Shown here: piece after piece, positions 25,786 through 36,641 of the stretch
Numbering within the stretch: position 1 is the first letter of the stretch
How the letters are laid out: each line of letters starts with the position of its first letter
NCBI GenBank assembly: GCA_910589485.1
Contig: CAJUSW010000004.1
Span: 1 to 64,000, forward strand
Origin: an uncultured Duncaniella sp.
Lineage (GTDB): Bacteria > Bacteroidota > Bacteroidia > Bacteroidales > Muribaculaceae
Reading direction: 5' to 3'
DNA length: 64,000 nt
Made by a program: the position numbers and the translations under genes
Notes under the pieces: model-generated
Databases searched by the model: none
What the model saw: only the letters and a program-made list of their open reading frames with translations
Told to the model about the DNA's origin: nothing

Positions 25786-27257
25786 TTTTTAATCGGACGG
25801 TCGTCGGGCCAATCATCGGAACGGAACGATGACACGGGCAATCCATCGGTGCTGAACAGGTCGCCCTCAGAAGCATTCTCGAAAGCATAACGCACAGCAA
25901 CCGGATAAGGCACCTTGTCGCTCTTCACCATCACTTTACTACGGGAGATCCACGCTTTGGCCGGATAGAACACCCGGTCGGCTCCTGCGAGCTGAAACTG
26001 GTTGGACTCAAAACTATGCTTTCCGGCGATCCACTCGGGGGCGCGGTCAAAGCTGACTATCACGGTGTCGCCCTTGACTTCCATGGATTTGTACACCGGG
26101 CTCTCATATCCTATACCCTTCACGCCATAGGTCTTACCAAGAGCGAGGAGGGCAAGCCTCTCGCCGGGAGTGCGCTTATTGGAGGGATGAATACCGCCCG
26201 CCCAGCCGGCATCCATGAGCACTGCCATACCGGTATTAGGCACGAGATTCTCAACACGGGCCTGAGCCTCGCGAAGATAGGCTGAATTTATAATCTCCTT
26301 ACCGGGTTCGGTAATGATAGAATAGTCATAGGGGGCTATCTGACAATAATAGAAGGGGAATTCTCCCTGTCCCCACAGGTCGCGCCATCCTTTGATCATG
26401 GTGGAGAACATATCGGTGTAAGTGTGCGCACGATTCCAGTTATCCTCGCCCTGATACCATATCACACCACGCATGGGGAGACCGATAAAGGGGTTGAGCA
26501 TGCCTTTGAACAGAACACTCGGAGTGCGGTTCTTGGACTTGATCTCTCCGTCAACAGCCGGAATATTGGCGGCAGCCTCGGGGAAAGCGGCGAGCATCTC
26601 GTCGTTCATCCACGCCTCGCAAGCCGATCCACCCCATGCCACTACGATCAAGCCAACTGGAACATCGAGATAGTCCTCGATGCGACGGCCAAAGAAATAG
26701 GCTGTGGCACTGAAATTGCGCACCGATTCCGGTGAAGCCTCGCTCCATGAACCGGTGACATCATCGACAGGAATTGTAGATGAGTTACGCTTTACGGTGA
26801 ATAGGCGCAGATCGGGATTGCGGCTCTCGAGGATAGCCATGTTGGCTCCATCCACGGGCTGGTTCTTAAATCCCTTCATGGGCATCTCCATGTTGCTTTG
26901 GCCGGAGCAGAGCCACACCTCGCCGAGCATTACATTGTTGAGGGTCACCGGAGTGCCATCGCTGACCGTGACGCTGTAAGGGCCGCCGGCATCGGGAGTG
27001 GGGAACGAGATTCTCCATTTACCATCCTTTCCGCATTTCACCTTGTAAGTGTCGCCGGTCCAGCCCGGAGATACGGTGACGGTGGAACCCGGGGTGGCCT
27101 CACCCCACATTTTGGCATCAGTGTTGCGCTGAATCACCATATTGTCAGAAAAGAATGCAGGCATTTTCACCTCGGCCTGCGACACAAGGCTCATAGCCAT
27201 GAGAGCAAACGCTCCCAGGCCACGAGTCATATATTGACGATTCTTAGTCATTTCCAT
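25782..27257 (-). CDS. SASA-family O-acetylesterase
   Basis: A 491-residue exported esterase of the SASA/sialate O-acetylesterase family (SGNH-like hydrolase fold). The nucleophile motif SGQSNME is at about residues 118-124 (Ser121), with GVIWYQGEDNW further on as the usual second block. An N-terminal beta domain (AKMWGEATPGSTVTVSPGW) is typical. Sialic acid is not expected as substrate here. RG-II carries O-acetyl groups on aceric acid and on methyl-fucose, so one of these is a plausible target. It lies between the GH106 and DUF5703 genes, three bases after the GH106 stop and with a four-base overlap downstream, so it is part of the same transcript. Confidence 0.85.
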   Translation of the reverse strand: MEMTKNRQYMTRGLGAFALMAMSLVSQAEVKMPAFFSDNMVIQRNTDAKMWGEATPGSTVTVSPGWTGDTYKVKCGKDGKWRISFPTPDAGGPYSVTVSDGTPVTLNNVMLGEVWLCSGQSNMEMPMKGFKNQPVDGANMAILESRNPDLRLFTVKRNSSTIPVDDVTGSWSEASPESVRNFSATAYFFGRRIEDYLDVPVGLIVVAWGGSACEAWMNDEMLAAFPEAAANIPAVDGEIKSKNRTPSVLFKGMLNPFIGLPMRGVIWYQGEDNWNRAHTYTDMFSTMIKGWRDLWGQGEFPFYYCQIAPYDYSIITEPGKEIINSAYLREAQARVENLVPNTGMAVLMDAGWAGGIHPSNKRTPGERLALLALGKTYGVKGIGYESPVYKSMEVKGDTVIVSFDRAPEWIAGKHSFESNQFQLAGADRVFYPAKAWISRSKVMVKSDKVPYPVAVRYAFENASEGDLFSTDGLPVSSFRSDDWPDDRPIKK

Positions 27258-27260
27258 TGC

Positions 27261-30200
27261 TTATTTAGTTATAACAGTCAGTTTAAGCGGTCCGGTAAGT
27301 CCGGCAGGAATGAGAGTCTTCTCAGCCCTACGGTATTTGCCGTTGGTCCATATGCCATCGAAAGGAGCATTGCCCTCATCAGCGCCCAACAAGGCATTGG
27401 CCCATGTGTTGGTGACGGCGATACTAAGGTTGTTCTTACCTTTCTTTACAGCATCGGTGATATCCACCTGATAGGGAGCTGTCCACACAATGCCACATTC
27501 CTTACCATTGACCACAACGGTAGCGACATCATGAAGCCCCTCGAGATCAAGCATCACACGATCGTTCTTTCCAAACTTAGGCGCCTTGAAAGTGGTAGTG
27601 TAAGTGGCAGTTCCGGAGTAATATTTCACATCGTTATCCTCGCTTGAGGTCCAATCAAAAAGCGTGTCGGAAACAATCTCGCGACCAGTGGTGGAGAATT
27701 TAACATTCCACTTGCCGGTATTGAGCAGTTCCTGCTTCTCGTTGCGGACCGGCGCAGTCCCGGCTGTTGCCTCAGTGGGCTGGCTGAATACAATGAATGC
27801 TGAACCGGCTCCTGCAAGATCCATCTTAACCTCAGTGCGACTATCCACCGTTTTCCAATCAAGGTTACGATCGATCTCACCGGTCATAGGATCCCACAAC
27901 TCGGGAACACGTCCGGCTACACGGAACGAGGCTGTGAACTCGCGCGGAGTCTCTTCCTGATTGGAGATGAAATAAAGGTCAACGTTATCCTCATTGTTAC
28001 GGCGATGGGTCCATGCCACATTCTCGGGAAGCACAACATCGCGGTCAAGACCATATGCTCCAAAATCATCCTTGACATAAGGCAACTCGGGCACTATCAC
28101 ACCGGCCTTGATCATCTCGTCGACCTTGGACCGCACTTCAGGACTGAGAGTGGTATCAGGCATCAGCTGATGGGCCAAGGGGAGCACAAGGACGCGGTAG
28201 GAAGAACCACCGGGCATTTCTATACGGCCATTTTTGACTGTTGCAAGTCTCAGAAGGGCGTCCTTGTTCATGGAGTCATAATTGTATCCGCGCATAGGAT
28301 TGATCCACTTCTCTGGATCGGCCATATTGGCTGAATGGGAGACACCTACGGGCTTGACACGCAGAGGCTGACCGACATTAGCAAGACGAGTGCGCTCGGA
28401 TTCCACTCTCTCTGCGCCAAAGATACCGGGGAGAGAAGGAACGAGGCGGTCGGGAAGGATGGCTCGACGAGGCATCTCCTCACCGGTGAATACCGCTATG
28501 TCGATCACGGGACTACCGTACTGCAACAGAGCCTGGCAACGACGCATATAGTCGGTCAATGCCTTACCTCCATCGCCATACCATGTGTTATCACGCTGGA
28601 AGAACAATCCGATACCATCGAGCGTCATGCCGGGTTTCTTATCAAGATAAGGATTATGGGCGTTCACATGATAGAATATGCGGTTGATTCCAAGAGCATA
28701 ATTTCGGTCGAGAAGAGTCTTGAGAGTTGCCGGAGTCTCATCCCATGTGCCACGAAGTTCGGTGAAGCCCTCGGCCTGAACTATGTTCTTGCCATATACA
28801 TGCGCACCATGAATAGCATCGATCATATCGTTAGGCTTATCATGGGTTGGGCTGTTGAGCCAGAATTCGCCCATGGGATAGTCCACCTTGGAATAGTGCA
28901 TCATGCCGTCGCTCACCATGGTGGGAGACACGCACTCGGCTGAGAAATAGCAGTCGTACTCCTTGGCCTTCTCGGCAAGAACCGTGTAGAACACATCCAC
29001 AACAAGCTCGGCCATAGTGGTGCGTATGTCGCGGAGCACCTTCTCGGAGGTCTCGGCATTGTCCATGGGGATTCCGGCATAAAGAGGCAGGTAGGGCATG
29101 AGGTCATATCCGCGACGGCGCTTGAATTCCGATGCGAAATTATCGCTCCAGTTCTGGCTGCCACATTCCCAACTGTCGACGTGCATATATTTCAGCACAC
29201 GTCGGGCAAGCTCGGGATCCAATTCATGGAACACACGGCCAAACCAATTGTCAAACTGCTTTGCCACGGCCTGGGGGCTGAACTTATCACATTCAAGGCC
29301 CTTCCCTGCTCCACCAGTAGCATTGGTATGACCGGTGGATGTGTGGCCGAGACGCAATATCCGCCATTCTCCATCAGGCAGTGAGGCGGTGAGTGCTCCG
29401 TCCTTCAATGCCGGGGTGAGGTCGATGACCTCATCCACCTGAACACATTCCGCCGCGGGAGCCTCGGTATCGGAAGTAGCCTCCGCCACTCGCCATACCC
29501 GACCGGATTTTCCCTCCCAATGATTTATCTTCGGTTCGCCACTGAGGATAATGTCATTGACCTTGAGATTGGGTTTCCACTTGGCGGCATCGAGATCCTC
29601 GCTTGCGGGTTCGCTCCCCTCGGGAGTCCAATAGAACCGGAAATAACGAGCCGTAGTCTCGGGGAGGGAATAGGTGTTGTTCTCATCGGTATTCTGCCAT
29701 CCATGGCGCGGTGGCACCAGCTGTTTCACCTCCTTGAACACCTTGCCATCTTCGCTGGCTTTAACGTTCAGGCGATTGGCCTGATAATTATTGCCCTTCA
29801 GCACTACCTCGAGGCTTCTTACGGTGACAGGCTGAGGATATTCGTACTGGATCCAACAGGGAACTGATGAACGTATCACGCCCTTTTCATCGATATTCAC
29901 ACCCTTACCGGCAGGGACATCGGCGTCAAGGTTGCCACATGTTATCACGGGTTTCGCGAGTATAGGGCTACCCTTTACTGGCATGGCATACACGGCTATA
30001 TCCTCGTAATATCCCTCCTTCATTTCGGGTACAGGCAACGTCAGGCCGGCGAGTTTGCCTCCACTGACTACAGTATCGGCAAACACGACTTTCTGCATAG
30101 ACTCCTTAGGGGATATCCACGGACCGCCTGCAAGCGCGAAACCGTCACAGATGTGCATTCCGAGCTTCAGACCCAGGCTATCGGCAATCTCCATGCTACG

Positions 30201-30494
30201 ACCCACGAGGCGCCACCATTCAGGGGAGAGCTGAGGAGCCTTTCCTTCATATTGGGGAGCACCCTCCACAGTTTTTATGGGCATAAGATAGGTACCACCG
30301 AGGCCTACATTCTTCATAGCCTCAAGATCGGCCTTGACCCCCTCCTCGGTAACGGCACCATACATCCAATACCAGAACGACCATGGACGGGCATCGTAGG
30401 AGGGGTTGAGGAACGATTGCTCAAGGCGTGACGCCGCCGACGCTGAAAGCGAAAGCAACGCCACCGAGAGCAGTATTTTATTTCGTATTTTCAT
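27261..30494 (-). CDS. GH106 alpha-L-rhamnosidase
   Basis: A large exported enzyme of family GH106, an inverting calcium-dependent alpha-L-rhamnosidase. Family features are FLNPSYDARPWSFWYWMYG with EGVKADLEAMKNVGLGG near the N-terminus, YMHVDSWECGSQNW and GYDLMPYLP in the barrel, QAEGFTELRGTWDE (catalytic region) and a C-terminal galactose-binding-like domain (NGKECGIVWTAPYQVDI). I set the start at the ATG 30494 (about 1077 residues, clean signal peptide MKIRNKILLSVALL) rather than the TTG at 30509. In B. thetaiotaomicron the GH106 enzyme BT0986 removes rhamnose from RG-II chain B; position and neighbours match. Confidence 0.9.
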   Translation of the reverse strand: MKIRNKILLSVALLSLSASAASRLEQSFLNPSYDARPWSFWYWMYGAVTEEGVKADLEAMKNVGLGGTYLMPIKTVEGAPQYEGKAPQLSPEWWRLVGRSMEIADSLGLKLGMHICDGFALAGGPWISPKESMQKVVFADTVVSGGKLAGLTLPVPEMKEGYYEDIAVYAMPVKGSPILAKPVITCGNLDADVPAGKGVNIDEKGVIRSSVPCWIQYEYPQPVTVRSLEVVLKGNNYQANRLNVKASEDGKVFKEVKQLVPPRHGWQNTDENNTYSLPETTARYFRFYWTPEGSEPASEDLDAAKWKPNLKVNDIILSGEPKINHWEGKSGRVWRVAEATSDTEAPAAECVQVDEVIDLTPALKDGALTASLPDGEWRILRLGHTSTGHTNATGGAGKGLECDKFSPQAVAKQFDNWFGRVFHELDPELARRVLKYMHVDSWECGSQNWSDNFASEFKRRRGYDLMPYLPLYAGIPMDNAETSEKVLRDIRTTMAELVVDVFYTVLAEKAKEYDCYFSAECVSPTMVSDGMMHYSKVDYPMGEFWLNSPTHDKPNDMIDAIHGAHVYGKNIVQAEGFTELRGTWDETPATLKTLLDRNYALGINRIFYHVNAHNPYLDKKPGMTLDGIGLFFQRDNTWYGDGGKALTDYMRRCQALLQYGSPVIDIAVFTGEEMPRRAILPDRLVPSLPGIFGAERVESERTRLANVGQPLRVKPVGVSHSANMADPEKWINPMRGYNYDSMNKDALLRLATVKNGRIEMPGGSSYRVLVLPLAHQLMPDTTLSPEVRSKVDEMIKAGVIVPELPYVKDDFGAYGLDRDVVLPENVAWTHRRNNEDNVDLYFISNQEETPREFTASFRVAGRVPELWDPMTGEIDRNLDWKTVDSRTEVKMDLAGAGSAFIVFSQPTEATAGTAPVRNEKQELLNTGKWNVKFSTTGREIVSDTLFDWTSSEDNDVKYYSGTATYTTTFKAPKFGKNDRVMLDLEGLHDVATVVVNGKECGIVWTAPYQVDITDAVKKGKNNLSIAVTNTWANALLGADEGNAPFDGIWTNGKYRRAEKTLIPAGLTGPLKLTVITK

Positions 30495-30514
30495 TACGAT
30501 ATATTTCAAGGAAT

Positions 30515-33352
30515 TTACTCAAAACGGAATCCTACACGACCGGTGTACTGGCCCGAAACCCATTTGGGCTGAGATGACGGACCTGCGAGATCGGTGGTGT
30601 TCACCTTGTTTCGCACGGGAGGAATCACTTCCATCACTGCAATACCGGTCTTGGGCAATTCATAAAGGATGTGATCACGGCCGTCGCGAGGCTCATATAC
30701 TCCGATGTAACCGCCGGGGGTCTCGTTGATGATACCGATGGTACCGTCCTGTGTCTTGATATCCATCCAATCCACATTGGCGAAGTAGCCCTTGAATTCG
30801 GGATAAGTGAAACTTTCGGCAGGGATAGGATCGTTGTAATCATTCTCCCACAGGCCATATTGGGGACCGTGGAGACGATTCTGCCATACACGATAGGGGC
30901 CATCGCCTACCCAACGCTTGCTCAGCACCTTATCCTCGGGGAAATCAAACTTCACACCCATGAGGTCGATAACGCCATTGAAGTTGTAGGCAAAATCGAG
31001 TGTGGAGCTTCCATCGGGAGCAATTGTCCAGGTGGCATTATCGAGATTGCCGAGCTTGTAATCAGCCTTTACCACCACATTGTCACCGGATTTTTCAGCC
31101 TTGATGCCAACAAACTTGCCGGCATCCTCAAACTCGGTGTACTGGGTCTTTTTCTTCTCGGCCTGGGGATCGTCGTGATTATAGAATCCATCCATCGAAC
31201 GGTCTGAGCGCTTTGCAACAATCACTCGGGGACCATCGGTCAACGCGATGTGGCGACCATTGACATCCACACCCTTGAGCTGACCATCCTTCTTGCTGAA
31301 ATGATAGGTGCGGCCATTGGCATTTACGGTAAGTTCATCGGCGGTCTCGTTCCACTGAGGAGCTGCACCCTTGACAGAAGCAACCTGAGCCTTGTCGCCC
31401 TGGATCTTGTGAGACCATGTGAAGAGGTCCTTACCGAAATTATCGGTCACAGTAAGCTCGAGAGCATCGGCATCAGACTTAAGAGCAGGGATTGAAACTT
31501 TTCCTGACTGACGGGCAGGGATGTCGGGAAGTTTCACTGTTCCCTCGGCAACCACTTTCACCTTGCCGTTGGAACCGGGGGCGGGCATGGCGAGCTGCTT
31601 CCATGTGAGCGAGCAGTCACGGAGATTGGTGAAGTCATAACGGTTCTCTATATCAAGCACACCGTCGAAATCACGATCAAAGCCTGTATTCATTATCTGT
31701 ATGGGGCACCATATCTCCTTTACGGTCCAGTAGCTACCCTCCTTTTCATGGTGGGGGCCTACGATACCGTCAGCACCATAATTGCCACAATTATCGATGA
31801 AGCCATCCATATCCACGCGCTTCACACCCTCATCGGCAAGCACCCAGAGGAAGCCACCGGCACAACGGGGGTGATTGCGCATCATCTCCCAATAATCGTA
31901 AAGTCCGGCTCCGTGACCACCGTCATAAAGACCGTGGAGGAACTCGGTGGGCATGAATATTTCGGGCAGACGCATGTAGTTCTGGCTCTCGCCATAGGAA
32001 CGGTAGTGCATGGTCTCGAATCCACCGAAGTTGCCCTGAGGATGCAACACTGGACGCTTCTGAGGATCATACTTGTGGAACTCACCGTTAAGCTCATCGT
32101 TCCAACCCTTCTCGTTACCATTGCTCCACCAGATGATACTGGGATGGTTGACATCGCGCTCCACCATCTCCTTGACAAGCTTCTGGCCGTTGATGGTCTC
32201 ATGCTTACCGTGCCAGCCGGTCAGCTCGTCCATCACGTAAAGTCCGAGCGAGTCGCATATTTCATAGAACTCTGGATCGGCAGGATAGTGGGAAAGACGC
32301 ACGGCATTCATGTTCATGGACTTGATCAGCTCAGCATCCTCAAGGTTCTTGGCCCAACTCAAAGTGCGTCCACTCTCGGGACGGAAACTATGACGGTTCA
32401 CGCCACGGATATTGATCTTCTTTCCATTGATATAGAGGCCATCGCTCTCGCGAACCTCGATGGTGCGGAAACCAAATTTTTCAGTCTCCTTATGAAGCAC
32501 TTTTCCCGACGCATCGGAAAGGGTGAGTTCCGCATTGTACAACACCGGCGTCTCGGCACTCCAGGTGGCAGGATCTTTGACCTGTACTTTCACCTGAGTG
32601 TCGCCCTGTCCGGGACGGAGAGGGGTAACGGACTCCCCTACTTTCTTGCCGTTGCGATCGGTGATCACAGTGGTGATCTTGCCACCCTCAACAGGCATGC
32701 TCAATGTACAGTCGGCAGTAAACGAGCCATCGGCCTGAGCATCAATCGCAATATGCTTGAGGTTGAGTGCGGGACGTGCTACCATGAACACAGGACGCCA
32801 CAATCCACCGAAATTCCAGTAGTCGGCGCGACGCTCGGCGAGGTTCACACCGGCATTCTCGCTTTCCTTGGCTACAGTAACCTCCAGGCGATTCTTCTTT
32901 TTGGGGCCGAAGAACACTCGATCGCTCACATCATAGGTGATGCGATAGAATCCGCCCTGATGCTTCGAGCCTGCTTTACGGCCATTGATGAGCACGCTTG
33001 TATCGGTCATCGAAGCCTCAAAAATAAGCTCGATCTGCTTGCCACGCCACGACTCGGGAAGTTCAAATTCATACTTATAGATACCCTTCTCGTCGGCCGC
33101 ACCCTCTGGGAATGCCTTGCCATAGAATTTCATACCATACTGGTAGGTGCCGAAGCCCTGAAGCTCCCAGCATGAGGGGACACCTATTTTGGACCATTTT
33201 CCCGAGTTGTTACCGTCGGTACACATAAAGTCCCATTCCACCATGTCGTCACATCCTTTTCCTGAGAGGTACTGACGCTCGGTGACGACCGACTGGGCCA
33301 TCATCGTCATGCCGGCAAGCATGGAACAGATAGTTACTGCAGTTTTTTTCAT
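30515..33352 (-). CDS. GH2 glycosidase (beta-galacturonidase candidate)
   Basis: A 945-residue exported GH2 enzyme. Domains: sugar-binding (about 30-195), Ig-like (195-300), TIM barrel (300-600) and C-terminal beta domains resembling the small chain of LacZ-type enzymes. The acid/base is Glu414 in WSNGNE and the nucleophile is probably Glu470 in PTEFLHG; the Asp/Trp-rich PIQIMNTG segment continues the barrel. Gene order (after a LacZ-like GH2 and before GH106) matches what I recall for BT0992, reported as a beta-D-galacturonidase on RG-II chain A. The gap to the previous gene is 44 bases with no promoter seen. The substrate is an inference from order. Confidence 0.8.
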   Translation of the reverse strand: MKKTAVTICSMLAGMTMMAQSVVTERQYLSGKGCDDMVEWDFMCTDGNNSGKWSKIGVPSCWELQGFGTYQYGMKFYGKAFPEGAADEKGIYKYEFELPESWRGKQIELIFEASMTDTSVLINGRKAGSKHQGGFYRITYDVSDRVFFGPKKKNRLEVTVAKESENAGVNLAERRADYWNFGGLWRPVFMVARPALNLKHIAIDAQADGSFTADCTLSMPVEGGKITTVITDRNGKKVGESVTPLRPGQGDTQVKVQVKDPATWSAETPVLYNAELTLSDASGKVLHKETEKFGFRTIEVRESDGLYINGKKINIRGVNRHSFRPESGRTLSWAKNLEDAELIKSMNMNAVRLSHYPADPEFYEICDSLGLYVMDELTGWHGKHETINGQKLVKEMVERDVNHPSIIWWSNGNEKGWNDELNGEFHKYDPQKRPVLHPQGNFGGFETMHYRSYGESQNYMRLPEIFMPTEFLHGLYDGGHGAGLYDYWEMMRNHPRCAGGFLWVLADEGVKRVDMDGFIDNCGNYGADGIVGPHHEKEGSYWTVKEIWCPIQIMNTGFDRDFDGVLDIENRYDFTNLRDCSLTWKQLAMPAPGSNGKVKVVAEGTVKLPDIPARQSGKVSIPALKSDADALELTVTDNFGKDLFTWSHKIQGDKAQVASVKGAAPQWNETADELTVNANGRTYHFSKKDGQLKGVDVNGRHIALTDGPRVIVAKRSDRSMDGFYNHDDPQAEKKKTQYTEFEDAGKFVGIKAEKSGDNVVVKADYKLGNLDNATWTIAPDGSSTLDFAYNFNGVIDLMGVKFDFPEDKVLSKRWVGDGPYRVWQNRLHGPQYGLWENDYNDPIPAESFTYPEFKGYFANVDWMDIKTQDGTIGIINETPGGYIGVYEPRDGRDHILYELPKTGIAVMEVIPPVRNKVNTTDLAGPSSQPKWVSGQYTGRVGFRFE

Positions 33353-33396
33353 TGTATATTTTAGATTTATTTCTTCGTGATAATGATTGAGGAGGC

Positions 33397-36300
33397 TTAC
33401 TTGAAAGGTGTGATGCGCACCTTCAGGGTGTGAACCCCATGATCGATACTGTATTTTTTCAATACGCCCGGACCACAGCTACTGTTACCCAATCCCATGA
33501 CAGCTGCATCGAGATTAAGATAGGTATAATTTCCGGGGATCAGATCACAATCGTGGGTGACTGATGCGATATCTGTGGCCGAATACGGAAGAGCCGAGGC
33601 TGAGATGGGTTTGTCAAGGGCATCCACCCTTATACCATATCCATTCTTACCCTCAATGGAAATCTCAGCGACCGATTCAAGATTGCCCGAGTCCTGAGGA
33701 CGTGGATAATGGGTGTACATATCGGCTACACGGCCACTCCAGCGACCTATTCCGACAGCCTCATGACGGTCAGGATAATTCTCCATGGGTCCGTATCCAT
33801 ACCATGACACATTGTCGAGACTCTTATCGGCCATAATCGAAATGCCGAGACGAGGCAGCTCAGGCAATGTTCCCTCGGGTGTATATGACTGCTCCAGATC
33901 AACAGTGCCGTCACCATACACTTTATACGTACTTGCCACCTTGATTGAACCGGCCTCACAAGAATATTTCTGCACAGCGTTCACAGTGACAATACCGTCG
34001 ATATCCTTGAATGAGAGTGACTCACACTTTACTTCAGGAGAATCAATGCGGTTTTTGCTCCAGTCCTTCGCGAGCCAATTGCCGAAACTACGGTCATTGT
34101 CGGTAGGAGCCCTGAACGCCTGGAAATAGGATCCGTCGATCAGCTTCCTGCCTTTATACACAAGGCTCGCAAGATTTCCTGTAGAACGGTTCCATGCAAG
34201 CGAGAAATTCTTTCCATTCACAATGACATCGGAGGACGACTCATTGACGGAAAGGCCCTTGGAACTCTTGGGTGAGGCTTTAACATTACCGATCATGTTT
34301 TCGTTGAGAGCAAGCTGAGTCTTAACGACCTCATGTCCGGCAGGAGCCCAATCGGTCTTATCGAGGAGATTTACCGCAATATTCAGACGCAAATCGGAAT
34401 CCTTGGCACCAAATTTCTTCAAATTCAGTGAGACCGTACCGCTTTCGCCGGGAGCTAAATCGGGCAAATCGAGCGACTGTGACTTACCCACCACTCCATT
34501 GATCACGGGGGCCCATGAGCATGTGTAGCCCTCTAACCCTATGTGATGATTGCGGTTAGTGAAACGGATCACGGTATTGCCTGTAGCCGTATCGTAGGAT
34601 TCAAGATTGATTCCTACGGGAGAATACACTGTCTTCACCTCGTAGTATTTGGGGTTAAGCGAACGGTCGGCGAAAATCACACCGTTCATACAGAATGCCT
34701 TGAGATTAGGTTTATCTCCGAAGTCTCCGCCATAGGACATCTGTATCTTGCCGTCGGCACGGCGCACTTCAATGCCCTGATCAACCCAGTCCCAGATGAA
34801 TCCGCCGGCCATGCGTGGATGGCTGTAGATCTCATCCCAGTACTCACGGAAATTACCAAGAGCATTGCCCATACAGTGAGCATATTCACTTGTAAGCACA
34901 GGGCGATTGTCATTGTCGCGTTTCGCTATCGACAGCAGACGCTCCCAGCGGGCATTCTCAGCACGTTCCTTATCATCACCTTCCTTTATGCCGGGATTGA
35001 GGTATTCATCCTGAACTCGAGGATAGAAACGGCTTATAATATCTACGGTGGCAGGATCAGGCTCCCCGTCGAGTCCCTGAGCACCCTCGTAATGTACGGG
35101 ACGAGTGGGATCAAAGTCATGAAGCCAAGCCGATATGGCCGCGAAATTGGGACCATAACCACTCTCGTTGCCCATGCTCCAGAACACGACAGACGGATGG
35201 TTCTTGTCGCGCTCGGCCATGCGCACCGCTCTGTCCATAAACGCGGCATGCCAATCGGGGGTACTTGCGAGGGTTCCACGCAGTCCATGTTCCTCAATAT
35301 CGGCCTCATCCATTATGTAAAGGCCAAGTGAATCGCACAGTTCATACCAACGGGGGTGGTTAGGATAATGGCTGGTACGCACAGCGTTCACGTTGGCTTG
35401 CTTCATGAGCATTATGTCCTTGATCATAAGCTCCTCGCTCATCACTCTCGCCGAGAGCGGATCATGCTCATGACGGTTCACTCCGCGGAAACGGATAGGC
35501 TTGCCATTTACGAGAACCTGACCACCCTTTACCTCAACACTGCGGAATCCGACCTTGCTGTCGGCACGTTCCACAACATTTCCGTTGCTGTCACGCAACT
35601 GCAGATTCAAGGTGTACAGCGAGGGAGTCTCTGCCGTCCATCGTTTCGGCGACTCAATCCTGTGGGATATACGCCCCATTTTGCGCGGACCGCGCTGAGG
35701 GAACCATTCATTCATGACCGACGCCTTATGATCGAGATCAAGGATCTCCTTTATATCCACGATAGTATCGTAGACAAGAGTATTTCCATCCTTAAGCTCC
35801 ACACGCAGGGTGTATCCCTCGCCTTTTTCGCCTCCGTACACCGAGAATTGGGGATCGATCTGCAACGTGAAGTTCTCATAATTGGCATCGGGCAGAGTCC
35901 TCACTGCAAAATCACGGAGTCTCACGTCAGGTGTGTGAAACAGGGTGACATCACGATGTATTCCGGCAAAACGCCAGAAGTCCTGATCCTCAAGATAGGA
36001 ACCGTCGCTATACTTGTAGACCTCGACAGCAATCTCATTCTTTCCGGCATGTATGTAGGGGGTGATATTGAACTCGGAAGGCTCCATGCTTCCCTGGGAA
36101 TACCCTACCCTTTCGCCATTGATCCACACGTAGAAAGCACTCATGGCTCCGTCAAAGCGGAGAAACGTCTGTCCGCCCTTCATCCATCCAGCCGGGATCT
36201 CAAATGTACGTCGATACTGCCCGGTGGGATTACGCTCGACAAAAGCGGTGAAATTCTCCTTAGGAGTATCGGTCACATAGGGTGGATTTATCTTGAATGT

Positions 36301-36639
36301 ATATCCTGCGGACGCATATATAGGTGTACCATATCCATTGACCTCCCATACGGCAGGGACTGCAAACGTGGTCCATCCGGAATCATCAAAGCCCTGAGCT
36401 TCGAATCCAACGATCCGACCATCGGGCGTAGGGGACCAATGGAATTTCCAATCACCATTGAGCGATAGGGCCCGATCACCCTTTGCGGCTCCGTAGGGTA
36501 TAAACGCGGCTCGGGCAGGCTCACGATTGATCTGGAGAACATGATGATTCTCCCAGTCATGCTGCACCCGTTGGCCGGCCATGGTCACGGTTGACGAGAG
36601 TATGAGAATAGAAAACAGTATATTTCCTCGCTTCATCAT
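33397..36639 (-). CDS. LacZ-type GH2 beta-galactosidase
   Basis: A 1080-residue exported LacZ-type GH2: sugar-binding domain (residues 55-235), Ig-like domain (240-370), TIM barrel (375-660), then a beta-sandwich domain and the beta-galactosidase small-chain domain (about 800-1075, SWYGYGPMENYPDRHEA). The acid/base is Glu492 (WSMGNESGYG) and the nucleophile Glu585 (LTSEYAHCMGN); GVNRHEHDP is also conserved. Of the three stand-alone GH2 genes this one most resembles classical beta-galactosidase, and the likely RG-II target is the beta-galactose of chain B (compare BT0993 by position). Its start lies two bases after the stop of the GH137-GH2 gene, implying coupling. Confidence 0.87.
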   Translation of the reverse strand: MMKRGNILFSILILSSTVTMAGQRVQHDWENHHVLQINREPARAAFIPYGAAKGDRALSLNGDWKFHWSPTPDGRIVGFEAQGFDDSGWTTFAVPAVWEVNGYGTPIYASAGYTFKINPPYVTDTPKENFTAFVERNPTGQYRRTFEIPAGWMKGGQTFLRFDGAMSAFYVWINGERVGYSQGSMEPSEFNITPYIHAGKNEIAVEVYKYSDGSYLEDQDFWRFAGIHRDVTLFHTPDVRLRDFAVRTLPDANYENFTLQIDPQFSVYGGEKGEGYTLRVELKDGNTLVYDTIVDIKEILDLDHKASVMNEWFPQRGPRKMGRISHRIESPKRWTAETPSLYTLNLQLRDSNGNVVERADSKVGFRSVEVKGGQVLVNGKPIRFRGVNRHEHDPLSARVMSEELMIKDIMLMKQANVNAVRTSHYPNHPRWYELCDSLGLYIMDEADIEEHGLRGTLASTPDWHAAFMDRAVRMAERDKNHPSVVFWSMGNESGYGPNFAAISAWLHDFDPTRPVHYEGAQGLDGEPDPATVDIISRFYPRVQDEYLNPGIKEGDDKERAENARWERLLSIAKRDNDNRPVLTSEYAHCMGNALGNFREYWDEIYSHPRMAGGFIWDWVDQGIEVRRADGKIQMSYGGDFGDKPNLKAFCMNGVIFADRSLNPKYYEVKTVYSPVGINLESYDTATGNTVIRFTNRNHHIGLEGYTCSWAPVINGVVGKSQSLDLPDLAPGESGTVSLNLKKFGAKDSDLRLNIAVNLLDKTDWAPAGHEVVKTQLALNENMIGNVKASPKSSKGLSVNESSSDVIVNGKNFSLAWNRSTGNLASLVYKGRKLIDGSYFQAFRAPTDNDRSFGNWLAKDWSKNRIDSPEVKCESLSFKDIDGIVTVNAVQKYSCEAGSIKVASTYKVYGDGTVDLEQSYTPEGTLPELPRLGISIMADKSLDNVSWYGYGPMENYPDRHEAVGIGRWSGRVADMYTHYPRPQDSGNLESVAEISIEGKNGYGIRVDALDKPISASALPYSATDIASVTHDCDLIPGNYTYLNLDAAVMGLGNSSCGPGVLKKYSIDHGVHTLKVRITPFK

Positions 36640-36641
36640 AA

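Noticed and set aside
25782..27257. Sialic acid metabolism, suggested by the SASA esterase and the sialidase-like domains
   Set aside because: No sialic acid lyase, epimerase or transporter is present, and the family set around them points to RG-II.
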